Below, piece after piece: positions 7,801-15,191 of a stretch of 27,841 bases of DNA; position 1 is the first letter of the stretch, and every line of letters starts with the position of its first letter. The position numbers and the translations under genes are program-made. Source of the stretch: an uncultured Alphaproteobacteria bacterium (GTDB taxonomy: Bacteria; Pseudomonadota; Alphaproteobacteria; Puniceispirillales; UBA1172); assembly GCA_937952245.1 (NCBI GenBank), contig CALFYS010000057.1:1-27841 (forward strand), read 5' to 3'. Below the pieces are notes generated by a model. That model searched no databases. It saw only the letters and a list, made by a program, of their open reading frames with translations, and was not told the DNA's origin.

Positions 7801-9024
7801 TTAGGCCGCAATAATGTTATGCTCAGGGCCAAAGGGGAAGCCCGTGATATTGGTGGCGCCATCTTCGGTGACCACCAAAATATCATGTTCGCGATAACCG
7901 CCAGCCCCGTCTTGGCCTTCAGGAATGGTGATCATCGGTTCCATGGAAATCACCATATTCGGCTCAAGCACAGTGTCTATATCCTCGCGCAATTCCAGAC
8001 CCGCTTCACGGCCATAATAATGGCTCAAGACGCCGAATGAATGGCCATAACCAAAGCTGCGGTAATCCAGATAACCCAAGTCTTCAAACATCGCGTTTAA
8101 TTCATGGGTGATCTCAGCACAGCTGACCCCGGGCTTGATCAATTCAAGACCACGCTTATGAACAGCGACATTGGCTTCCCATGCTTTCAATGTCGCGGCA
8201 TCAGGCTCACCCAAAACAAGCGAACGTTCAAGGGCGGTGTAATAGCCTGAAATCATCGGGAAGGTGTTGAGCGACAAGAGATCGCCAGCTTCCAATTGAC
8301 GGCAGGTGACAGGGTTATGCGCGCCATCGGTGTTGATGCCGGATTGGAACCAAACCCAGCTGTCTCTGACTTCACTGTCAGGGAAGCGGCGGGCAATTTC
8401 CAATTCCATGGCGTCACGTCCGGCCATGGCAACGTCAATCTCTCTTGTGCCAAGTTTAATGGCATCACGGATGGCTTCGCCGCCAATATCGGCTGTATTC
8501 GCGCCAGCGGTGATCAGTTCGATTTCGGCATCAGATTTGATCATCCGCTGCTGCATGGTGGCACCAGCAATATCAATCAATTCCGCCCCATCCATATGAT
8601 CCAGCAAGGCATCGCGGGTGGCGAGCACGAGGTGATCATTTTCAACGCCAATCCGCTTGGCCTTGCCAGCAACAGATTTAATGGCACGGAAATAATTGCC
8701 GCGCTGCCAATCGGTATAAATGATATTGTCCCCGTGGCACCGCCGCCATGGCTGGCCAGCATCAATACCTGCGGAAACAGTGGTGCAATGATCGGCCGTC
8801 ACAACCGCGGCATAAGGCCGACCAAAAGCGCAATAAAGAAAGCCTGTATAATAGGCGATGTTATGCATTGACGTCAGAACAACCGCATCAAGACCATGCA
8901 ATGTCATGATTTGCCGCAAGCCATGAAGACGGCGATCATATTCATCTGCTGAAAAAGGCAATACCGCTTTTTCACCGTTATAAAGCCGCATGGTTTGAGG
9001 GCGGTTCATTTGAATATGGTTCAT
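7801..9024 (-). CDS. Creatinase (creatine amidinohydrolase)
   Basis: This is a 407-residue M24-fold hydrolase predicted to convert creatine and water to sarcosine and urea (EC 3.5.3.3) in the cytosol. It aligns from memory nearly end to end with Pseudomonas putida creatinase (about 403 residues). Shared blocks include FLYCAFGRPYA, QPWRR, FQSGINTDGAHNPVT, MISGYYTALER, FGYGHSFG, LSHYYGREAGLELREDIDTV (exactly conserved) and GGYREHDILVV. The residues known to matter in that enzyme are present: the catalytic His (His236 here), the carboxylate-binding Arg pair (Arg69, Arg339) and the guanidinium-binding Glu pair (Glu266, Glu362). The metal ligands of true M24 aminopeptidases are not kept, as expected for creatinase. 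The reading frame extends to 9162, but AAGGA seven bases before the ATG at 9024 and the family alignment fix this start. The gene is divergent from the mttB-like gene. Confidence 0.9.
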   Translation of the reverse strand: MNHIQMNRPQTMRLYNGEKAVLPFSADEYDRRLHGLRQIMTLHGLDAVVLTSMHNIAYYTGFLYCAFGRPYAAVVTADHCTTVSAGIDAGQPWRRCHGDNIIYTDWQRGNYFRAIKSVAGKAKRIGVENDHLVLATRDALLDHMDGAELIDIAGATMQQRMIKSDAEIELITAGANTADIGGEAIRDAIKLGTREIDVAMAGRDAMELEIARRFPDSEVRDSWVWFQSGINTDGAHNPVTCRQLEAGDLLSLNTFPMISGYYTALERSLVLGEPDAATLKAWEANVAVHKRGLELIKPGVSCAEITHELNAMFEDLGYLDYRSFGYGHSFGVLSHYYGREAGLELREDIDTVLEPNMVISMEPMITIPEGQDGAGGYREHDILVVTEDGATNITGFPFGPEHNIIAA

Positions 9025-9088
9025 GGTTTCATCCTTCCTTTCCGGGCGGAAAGTCACACCCGGTTTTTCATCCGGGCGTACAGGATGT

Positions 9089-9105
9089 GTTACAAATTGT
9101 GTAAC
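9089..9105. promoter_or_regulatory. Inverted repeat in the creatinase/mttB divergent promoter region
   Basis: GTTACA and TGTAAC form a perfect 6-bp inverted repeat around a 5-base AATTG spacer, 65 bases upstream of the creatinase ATG and about 160 bases upstream of the mttB-like start. The spacing and position fit a dimeric repressor or activator site shared by both genes. No regulator gene lies nearby, so the cognate protein is unknown. The rest of 9025-9263 shows nothing else I can support. Confidence 0.35.
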
Positions 9106-9263
9106 TTGCCAATTGCATTTCAGCCGCAAAAGGCACGATCGACGCCATCGATCAAGCATCAATATAATTGATTTTTACGCGGACGAAAAGTGGATTTATC
9201 AAAACCAGATTGCCGCTTTGTTATGGCTTGTCGTCCCCTATAACTTGGCGTACGGTTTTTGTT

Positions 9264-10793
9264 ATGCGCCGATCACAATCACGAAAAAACCAACGCCAAG
9301 ACCAAGGGGGTCAATCCACCCGCCGATCGCATCGGTATCGGCAGTTGCGGCATCGCATGGCACCGCAAAAAATCATGTCCGATGATCGCGTTACAGCCCT
9401 CCATGAAACCGCCCTTGATGTGTTGGAAAATCTAGGCATCAAGATAACCCACCAAGGCGCCCGTGATCTTTTGTCCAAAAATGGGGCGGCGATTGATGGC
9501 GATATGGTGAAACTGGGTCGGGAGATGGTAACAGCGGCGATTGCCAGCGCGCCAAAATCCATGGTCTTAAAAGCGATTAACCCTGAACGTGAATTGCCGC
9601 TTGATCAAGATAGCCTGATCTTTACCCCATCGGGCGGTTGCCCCAATGTTTATGATCGCATCAGAGGCCGCCGCCCCGGCGATGCCGAAAGCTATATTGA
9701 GATGGCCAAATTGGTGCAGAGTTTTGATGTCTTGCACAAAATGCCAGTCGCGCCAGAACCGCAAGATGTCCCGCTTCATGAACGGCATATCTTTACCAAT
9801 TTCATTCAGATGATTTATGGCGATAAACCGTTGGGGCATTATGCCCGTGGCCAAGCCCAGACCGATCAGATTTTTGAAATGATTTGCTGTGGCCTTAATC
9901 TTTCCGATGATGACTTTAAATCAGGCATTTGGTCATCAACCGTGATCAATTCAAATTCCCCCCGCTTGTTGGATGATACCATGGCCGAAGGCTTGATGAA
10001 TTATGCTGATTATCAGCAATTGACCATCATCACGCCGTTTTGCCTGTCGGGGGCGATGGCGCCGATCACCACCGAAGGGGCGTTGGTTTTATCCCATGCC
10101 GAAGCTTTGGCGGGCATAACCTTATCGCAAATGACCAACCCCGGGGCGCCGATTGCTTATGGCAGTTTTTCTTCCAATGTTGATATGAAATCAGGCTCCC
10201 CTGCTTTTGGCACGCCAGAACACGTCCGCCTTCAAATCGGGGCAGGGCAATTGGCGCGGTTTATTGGTATTCCATGGCGGGCGGCGGCGGGGTCAGCCAG
10301 CAACACAACCGATGCCCAAGGGGCGGCAGAAAACCTGATGGGGATATGGGGGGCGATCCAAGCGGGCGCGAATATCATTTTGCACAGCACCGGTTGGCTG
10401 GAAGGCGGCTTGACCGTGGGGTTTGAAAAAACCATCACCGATCTTGAACATATTCAATCCATGGCCGAATTATGCCAAGAGGGTGAGGCGGTTTCCTTGC
10501 AAAGTGTCTTTGATGACATCGCCAGCGTGCAGCCCGGGGGGCATTTCTTTGACACGGCGGAAACCATGGCCAGATTCGCTGAGGCTTTTTACCCGCCTTT
10601 GGTGGCTGATCTTTCAAATAACGGCAGCTGGCTTGAACAAGGCGGTCTTACCGCCGAAGACCGGGCCACAACCCTCTGGCGGGATTGTCTTGATCAATAT
10701 CAACGACCGCCCCATAGTGAAGAAATGGAAGCCCGATTGACACCATTGGTCGAACGGCTGAAATCAAATGGCGGCGCCGCGCCTTTAACATGA
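9264..10793 (+). CDS. MttB-family methyltransferase, non-pyrrolysine type
   Basis: This is a 509-residue member of the trimethylamine methyltransferase (MttB) family. Founding archaeal members move a methyl group from trimethylamine to a corrinoid protein using pyrrolysine read from an amber codon. Here the frame is open throughout, so this is a non-pyrrolysine homologue like the glycine-betaine methyltransferase MtgB. Conserved-looking blocks include VTALHETALDVLENLGIKI near the start of the homologous region, FTPSGGCPNVYD, TPFCLSGAMAPITTEGALVL and FGTPEHVRLQIGAGQLARF (written in short segments). The first 31 residues are very Arg/Gln/Ser-rich, similar to basic leaders I recall in other alphaproteobacterial homologues. 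Alternative ATGs at 9357 and 9375 would remove them, and a longer reading starts at 9168. The substrate and methyl acceptor are unknown, and no corrinoid-protein gene is in the window. The HAD gene follows after 21 bases, so they are probably co-transcribed. Confidence 0.85.
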   Translation: MRRSQSRKNQRQDQGGQSTRRSHRYRQLRHRMAPQKIMSDDRVTALHETALDVLENLGIKITHQGARDLLSKNGAAIDGDMVKLGREMVTAAIASAPKSMVLKAINPERELPLDQDSLIFTPSGGCPNVYDRIRGRRPGDAESYIEMAKLVQSFDVLHKMPVAPEPQDVPLHERHIFTNFIQMIYGDKPLGHYARGQAQTDQIFEMICCGLNLSDDDFKSGIWSSTVINSNSPRLLDDTMAEGLMNYADYQQLTIITPFCLSGAMAPITTEGALVLSHAEALAGITLSQMTNPGAPIAYGSFSSNVDMKSGSPAFGTPEHVRLQIGAGQLARFIGIPWRAAAGSASNTTDAQGAAENLMGIWGAIQAGANIILHSTGWLEGGLTVGFEKTITDLEHIQSMAELCQEGEAVSLQSVFDDIASVQPGGHFFDTAETMARFAEAFYPPLVADLSNNGSWLEQGGLTAEDRATTLWRDCLDQYQRPPHSEEMEARLTPLVERLKSNGGAAPLT

Positions 10794-10814
10794 GCAGGAA
10801 AGAAAGTAAGCACG

Positions 10815-11528
10815 ATGAAATTAACGGATTTTAACACCCTGACCTTTGACTGTTATGGCACTTTGATTGATTGGGAAAGCGGCATGGTTGCTGGGCTTCG
10901 TCCGTTGACGGATCAGGTGAAAACTGAACTCACGCGCAACCAGATTCTAGAAGCCCACGCCCGCCATGAAAGCAGCCAGCAACGCTATACCCCCGCCATG
11001 CGATATGACCATCTTTTGGCGATTGTCTATAAACGCCTTGCCGAAGAATGGGGCGTGAATGTCAGCATCGATGATTGTGAAACCTATGGCCGATCTGTTC
11101 ATCACTGGCCAGCCTTCCCTGATTCCCAAGAGGCGTTACGGCAATTAAAAGAACATTATAAACTGGTCATTTTATCGAATGTTGATAACCGCAGTTTTGC
11201 GTCGAGCAATGAAAAGCTAGGCGTTGAATTTGATGCGATTTATACCGCCGAAGATGTTGGGTCCTATAAGCCGAACGATCGCAACTTTGATTATATGTTG
11301 GAAAAACTTGGCACTCTTGGGATTGAAAAATCAAATATCCTGCACACGGCGGAAAGCATGTTCCATGATCACGGTCCGGCCAACCGTCATGGGCTGGCAT
11401 CGTGCTGGATTTATCGCCGCCATCAGGATGAAGGTTTTGGGGCGACGATGAACCCCGGGGATATGCCCCATTATGATTTCCGCTTTACCTCAATGGCGGA
11501 AATGGCTGAGGCGGTTGCCTCAGCCTAA
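10815..11528 (+). CDS. Haloacid dehalogenase type II-like HAD hydrolase
   Basis: This is a 237-residue HAD-superfamily protein close to the type II (L-2-haloacid dehalogenase) group. The nucleophile motif FDCYGTLIDWE places Asp at residue 12. Motif II is ILSNVDNR (Ser121-Asn122), the conserved Lys is in SYKPN (Lys152), and motif III is replaced by HTAESMFHDHGPAN (about 177-190), the form common in many proteins annotated as haloacid dehalogenase type II. True dehalogenase activity is not certain, since many of these are phosphatases or uncharacterised. It sits 21 bases after the mttB-like gene with no terminator between, so the two are likely one operon. The ATG is preceded by a purine-rich AGGAAAGAAAG segment rather than a compact Shine-Dalgarno. 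Confidence 0.82.
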   Translation: MKLTDFNTLTFDCYGTLIDWESGMVAGLRPLTDQVKTELTRNQILEAHARHESSQQRYTPAMRYDHLLAIVYKRLAEEWGVNVSIDDCETYGRSVHHWPAFPDSQEALRQLKEHYKLVILSNVDNRSFASSNEKLGVEFDAIYTAEDVGSYKPNDRNFDYMLEKLGTLGIEKSNILHTAESMFHDHGPANRHGLASCWIYRRHQDEGFGATMNPGDMPHYDFRFTSMAEMAEAVASA

Positions 11529-11550
11529 ACCATCAGGTTTAACCATCAGG
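11526..11550. repeat. Short hairpin and direct repeat between convergent genes
   Basis: TAAACC and GGTTTA (11526-11541) pair with a 4-base ATCA loop, with the HAD stop codon in the left arm. AACCATCAGG also occurs twice (11528-11537 and 11541-11550). This convergent 32-base gap may act as a weak two-way terminator, but no T-run accompanies it. Confidence 0.25.
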
Positions 11551-11560
11551 GCGGGAAGAT

Positions 11561-12313
11561 TTAGCAAGTGTAATTCATCCCAATCCGGCCACCATCAACA
11601 TAGATGGTCTCACCGGTGATATAAGAGGCTTTGCTGCTGGCCAAAAACGCCACGACATCGCCAATCTCTCGTGGTGTGCCAATGCGCTTTAATGGCGTCC
11701 GTGACATGACCATGGCCATGGCATCAGGATTGGCGTTCACCCCTGCCAGCATGGCGGTGTCGATAGACCCGGGGCCCACCGCGTTGACGCGAATGTTATG
11801 CGGTGCCAAGGCCAAGGCCGTGGCTTTGGTCAATTGCATAACGCCGCCTTTTGATGCGCAATAAGCAGGGATGGATGGGATGGAAACCACGGCATTGATG
11901 GATGACATATTCACCACCGCGCCTTCGATTTTATGCTCCACCATCATTTTTGTTGCGCGCTGAATCGTGTGGAACGTGCCGGTCAGGTTAATATCAATAA
12001 CGCGTTTGAAATCATCAATTGAGGTTTCAAAAAAATCATTGGGCATGGCGACCCCGGCGTTATTCACCAGAATAGAAACAGGGCCATGGTCTTTGGCGAT
12101 GGCATCAAACATCGCGTCAATCTGGGCGGTGTCACCAATATCACAGACCATGCCGACCGTGCCTTGGCCTAATTTTTCCGCCGCCGCCATAACCGCGTCT
12201 TCATTAATGTCCGCCAGAATAATCTTGGCGCCATCTTCCATAAGAGCTTCGGCTGAGGCGTAGCCAATGCCTTGCGCGCCACCCGTAACAAGAGCCAGTG
12301 GTTGTGTGGTCAT
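11561..12313 (-). CDS. Short-chain dehydrogenase/reductase (SDR)
   Basis: This is a 250-residue classical SDR, a cytosolic NAD(P)-dependent oxidoreductase. It shows the nucleotide-binding TGGAQGIG (about residues 11-18), the NNAG motif, the active-site Ser in NMSSINAV, the YCASK catalytic pair, the PG after the active site (AVGPGSID) and a C-terminal TGETIYVDGG. An Asp at the end of the second strand (ADIN) suggests NAD preference. The substrate is unknown. The frame opens at a TTG (12328) with an ATG at 12325, but GGAGA six bases upstream of the ATG at 12313 favours the latter. It is divergent from sitA, with 160 bases between, and convergent with the HAD gene. Confidence 0.9.
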   Translation of the reverse strand: MTTQPLALVTGGAQGIGYASAEALMEDGAKIILADINEDAVMAAAEKLGQGTVGMVCDIGDTAQIDAMFDAIAKDHGPVSILVNNAGVAMPNDFFETSIDDFKRVIDINLTGTFHTIQRATKMMVEHKIEGAVVNMSSINAVVSIPSIPAYCASKGGVMQLTKATALALAPHNIRVNAVGPGSIDTAMLAGVNANPDAMAMVMSRTPLKRIGTPREIGDVVAFLASSKASYITGETIYVDGGRIGMNYTC

Positions 12314-12415
12314 GACAGTCTCCATCAATGAATTTAATATTGCATGACCATCTAAGGGGGATTGGCCATGACTGTAAAGGGTTTTATAGCGCCTACACCA
12401 GCGGAGTTTAGCCGC

Positions 12416-12442
12416 TTGACATTGAGTTAGTATCGACTAACT
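12416..12442 (+). promoter_or_regulatory. sit promoter region with perfect inverted-repeat operator
   Basis: A consensus -35 box TTGACA lies at 12416-12421. Immediately downstream, AGTTAGT (12425-12431) and ACTAACT (12436-12442) form a perfect 7-bp inverted repeat around ATCG. The repeat fills the spacer and the position expected for the -10 box (weak TAACTT at 12438-12443). That is the classic place for a metal-sensing repressor such as MntR or Mur to block transcription of a Mn/Fe importer. The identity of the regulator is inference. The sitA ATG is 31 bases after the repeat. Confidence 0.5.
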
Positions 12443-12473
12443 TACTTAGTATCTAGATTGAAGGGATTGCTCA

Positions 12474-13409
12474 ATGATCACGCTGATCAAAAGTTTGATC
12501 ACAACCATGGTGATGGTGATCGCGTCATGCCTTGTGCTTGCTGCGCCGGCATCGGCTGACCGTTTGAAAGTCGTGACCACATTTACCGTCATCGCGGATA
12601 TTGCATCTGAAGTGGCGGGGGAGGCGGCGGATGTTGTCTCGATCACCAAGCCCGGGGCAGAAATCCATGGCTATCAACCCACCCCGGGGGATTTGGTGCG
12701 GGCCATGGATGCTGATTTGATTCTCTGGAACGGGCTTAATTTGGAATTATGGTTTGAGCCATTTTTAGCCAATCTCGGGGCAATCCCATCGGTGACCGTC
12801 AGTGAGGGGATCACCCCGATTGCCATCGCCGAGGGGCAGTATCAGGGCAAAGCCAATCCCCACGCGTGGATGGGGTATGATAACGCCGTCATCTATATTG
12901 AAAATATCAAGGCAGCATTAAGCCAGCATGACCCGGAAAACAGCGCGGTCTATGCTCGTAATGCTGAAGCCTATCAATCGCGTCTTCGTGAGGCGCTCTT
13001 GCCGCTGAAAGAAGCGATTGCCGATGTGCCTTCTGACAAACGCTGGCTGGTGACTTGCGAAGGGGCGTTTAGTTATCTGGCGCGTGATCTGGGGATGAAG
13101 GAGCTTTACCTCTGGCCCATGAACGCGGATCAAACCGGCACGCCGCAACAAGTTCGCCACGTGATTGACGGCGTCAAACAGCATCAAATCCCCGTGGTTT
13201 TTTGTGAAAGCACGGTCAATACCGCCCCCGCAAAACAAGTGGCACGGGAGACAGGCGCGCATTATGGCGGGGTGCTTTATGTCGATTCCCTCAGCGCAAA
13301 AGACGGCCCTGTGCCGAGTTATCTTGATCTTTTAAACGTCACCATCAGCACGATTACCGATGGTCTTACCCAAGGTCTTGCCAAAAATGGGGTGCAAGAT
13401 GGCGGGTGA
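12474..13409 (+). CDS. sitA: Mn/Fe ABC transporter substrate-binding protein
   Basis: This is a 311-residue periplasmic cluster A-I metal-binding protein, with a signal peptide (about 1-28, ending ASA/D). The four expected metal ligands are visible: His65 (AEIHGYQPTPGD), His130 (NPHAWMG), Glu196 (CEGAFSYL) and Asp271 (LYVDSLS). The His-His-Glu-Asp set is that of SitA, YfeA and PsaA-type manganese/iron binders; zinc binders normally have His as the third ligand and a His-rich loop, which is absent. AAGGGA lies eight bases upstream of the ATG. It heads the sitABCD operon, with its 3' end overlapping the ATPase gene. Control by the inverted repeat at 12425-12442 is likely. Confidence 0.92.
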   Translation: MITLIKSLITTMVMVIASCLVLAAPASADRLKVVTTFTVIADIASEVAGEAADVVSITKPGAEIHGYQPTPGDLVRAMDADLILWNGLNLELWFEPFLANLGAIPSVTVSEGITPIAIAEGQYQGKANPHAWMGYDNAVIYIENIKAALSQHDPENSAVYARNAEAYQSRLREALLPLKEAIADVPSDKRWLVTCEGAFSYLARDLGMKELYLWPMNADQTGTPQQVRHVIDGVKQHQIPVVFCESTVNTAPAKQVARETGAHYGGVLYVDSLSAKDGPVPSYLDLLNVTISTITDGLTQGLAKNGVQDGG

Positions 13410-14307
13410 TTGTTCAGGCCCTGGTCTGGTGGCTGAAAACCTAAGCGTGACCTATCGCAATGGTCATCGTGCTTTATGGGATGCGGGTTTTGAAATCCCT
13501 CGGGGCAGTGTCACCGCCCTTGTGGGGGTCAATGGCGCGGGCAAATCAACCTTGTTCAAAGCCATGATGGGGTTTGTCAAAACCTCATCGGGGCAAATCT
13601 CAATTCTGGGGCAATCGGTTTCATCCGCCTTGAAGAATAATCTGGTGGCCTATGTCCCGCAATCCGAAGATATTGACTGGTCATTTCCGGTGCTGGTCGA
13701 AGATGTGGTGATGATGGGGCGGTATGGCCATATGGGGTTTTTGCGCCGCCCGAAACAAGTGGATCGTGATGCTGTTGCCCATGCCCTTGAACGTGTTGGG
13801 ATGCAGGATTACGGCAAGCGGCAAATCGGCGAATTGTCCGGCGGCCAGCGCAAACGTGTATTCTTGGCAAGAGCCTTGGCGCAAAACAGTCAGGTGATTT
13901 TGCTTGATGAGCCGTTTACTGGCGTTGATGTCAAAACCGAAAATCAGATCATTTCTCTTTTGGGCCGATTGCGCGATGAAGGCCGGGTGATGCTGGTCTC
14001 CACCCATAACCTTGGTTCGGTGCCGGAATTTTGCGACCGGACGATTTTGATCAAAGGCACGGTGCTGGCCTATGGCGCGACAGCAACAACATTCACTCGC
14101 GGCAATCTTGAAAAAGCTTTTGGCGGCGTGTTGCGGCATTTCACCCTTGGCGGGGCAACCCTGCATGATGATAACGATGCCCGTACCGTCACCATCTTGA
14201 CCGATGATGAACGTCCTTTCGTGCAATATGGCGACCAAACGCAAATTCGTGAGGCGCAAATCCGTGAACAGGATGAAACAACCTCATCAGAGGATGATAA
14301 TGATTAG
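13399..14307 (+). CDS. sitB: Mn/Fe ABC transporter ATP-binding protein
   Basis: This is a 302-residue ABC ATPase that powers the SitCD permease from the cytoplasmic face. Walker A is GVNGAGKST (43-51), the Q-loop is YVPQSEDIDW (about 85-94, the form typical of Mn/Zn importers), the signature is LSGGQRKRVFLARAL (146-160), Walker B is VILLDEPFTG, and the switch His is in STHNLG. A C-terminal tail from about residue 255 is acidic and Gln/Glu-rich and lies beyond the core domain. The frame opens at 13360; I chose the ATG at 13399 because homology starts there. It overlaps the sitA stop by 11 bases, implying coupled translation. An in-frame ATG at 13387 is also possible. Confidence 0.92.
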   Translation: MAGDCSGPGLVAENLSVTYRNGHRALWDAGFEIPRGSVTALVGVNGAGKSTLFKAMMGFVKTSSGQISILGQSVSSALKNNLVAYVPQSEDIDWSFPVLVEDVVMMGRYGHMGFLRRPKQVDRDAVAHALERVGMQDYGKRQIGELSGGQRKRVFLARALAQNSQVILLDEPFTGVDVKTENQIISLLGRLRDEGRVMLVSTHNLGSVPEFCDRTILIKGTVLAYGATATTFTRGNLEKAFGGVLRHFTLGGATLHDDNDARTVTILTDDERPFVQYGDQTQIREAQIREQDETTSSEDDND

Positions 14308-15178
14308 CCTTCTGCTAGAGCCTTTTGCCTATGGCTATATGACCAAAGCTATGGTGGTGTCGGCCATGGTGGGGGGGCTTTGCGCCTTTCTTTCGGCCTA
14401 TCTGATGTTGAAAGGCTGGTCTTTGATCGGCGATGCCCTTTCCCATTCGGTCGTCCCCGGGGTGGCAGGGGCGTATATGCTGGGTTTGCCTTTTGCCCTT
14501 GGGGCCTTTTTGGCGGGCGGATTGGCGGCCATGGTCATGCTGTTTTTAACCGAACGATCAGGGTTGAAAACCGATGTGATCATCGGGATGATTTTCACCT
14601 CTTTCTTTGGCCTTGGGCTGTTTATGGTCTCGCTTAACCCCATGGCGATTTCGGTTGAGACCATCACCATGGGCAATATTCTGGCCATCACCCCTGAAGA
14701 CACATGGCAGCTGGTGTTGATTGGCGGGATCTCAATCATCGTCTTGCTGGCGAGGTGGAAAGATTTGCTGGTGGTGTTTTTTGATGATCACCACGCCCGC
14801 AGCATTGGGCTGAACCCCTTGGGCTTAAAGGTGATGTTCTTTGCCATTCTTTCGGCGGCGGTGGTGGCGGCCATGCAAACCGTGGGGGCGTTTTTGGTGA
14901 TCGCGCTGGTGGTCACCCCCGGGGCAACGGCTTATCTGTTGGCGGATCGTTTTGATCGGCTGTTGGTGATCTCCGTCGCCATTGGTGTCAGCACCAGTTT
15001 TCTGGGGGCGTATGCCAGTTACTTTTTGGATGGCGCCACAGGGGGGGTGATCGTCACTCTGCAATTACTGATCTTTATTCTGGTGTTTATCTTCGCCCCT
15101 AAACATGGCCGGTTGGCGCAACTGAAATTGGCAAAATCGCAATCGTTATCACCCGCCTCATCAGATGAGGCCAGATAA
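14300..15178 (+). CDS. sitC: Mn/Fe ABC transporter permease (first subunit)
   Basis: This is a 292-residue ABC-3 family inner-membrane permease with about eight or nine hydrophobic segments. Family landmarks are MLKGWSLIGDALSHSVVPGV (residues about 36-55) near the N terminus and AFLVIALVVTPGATAYLL in the second half, where it contributes to the transport path. AGAGG at 14289-14293 sits six bases from the ATG at 14300 and abuts another in-frame ATG at 14294; the frame itself opens at 14204 inside sitB. The gene overlaps the sitB stop by 8 bases. It pairs with the following permease to form a heterodimer. Confidence 0.92.
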   Translation: MISLLLEPFAYGYMTKAMVVSAMVGGLCAFLSAYLMLKGWSLIGDALSHSVVPGVAGAYMLGLPFALGAFLAGGLAAMVMLFLTERSGLKTDVIIGMIFTSFFGLGLFMVSLNPMAISVETITMGNILAITPEDTWQLVLIGGISIIVLLARWKDLLVVFFDDHHARSIGLNPLGLKVMFFAILSAAVVAAMQTVGAFLVIALVVTPGATAYLLADRFDRLLVISVAIGVSTSFLGAYASYFLDGATGGVIVTLQLLIFILVFIFAPKHGRLAQLKLAKSQSLSPASSDEAR

Positions 15179-15191
15179 TGGGAGCCAAGTG

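Noticed and set aside
8296..8871. 191-residue plus-strand open frame opposite creatinase
   Set aside because: It is a mirror of creatinase codon usage with no recognisable domain.
7801..9024. M24-fold protein as a DMSP lyase (DddP) or Xaa-Pro aminopeptidase
   Set aside because: The sequence follows creatinase block by block, including its catalytic His and substrate Arg/Glu residues, and lacks the peptidase metal-ligand set.
9025..9162. 46-residue N-terminal extension of creatinase
   Set aside because: It has no family counterpart, and a good Shine-Dalgarno precedes the ATG at 9024.
9264..10793. Pyrrolysine-containing MttB
   Set aside because: The frame has no in-frame amber codon, so it is a non-pyrrolysine homologue.
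13681..14259. 192-residue minus-strand open frame opposite sitB
   Set aside because: It is antisense to a well-conserved ATPase and has no independent start signal or family features.
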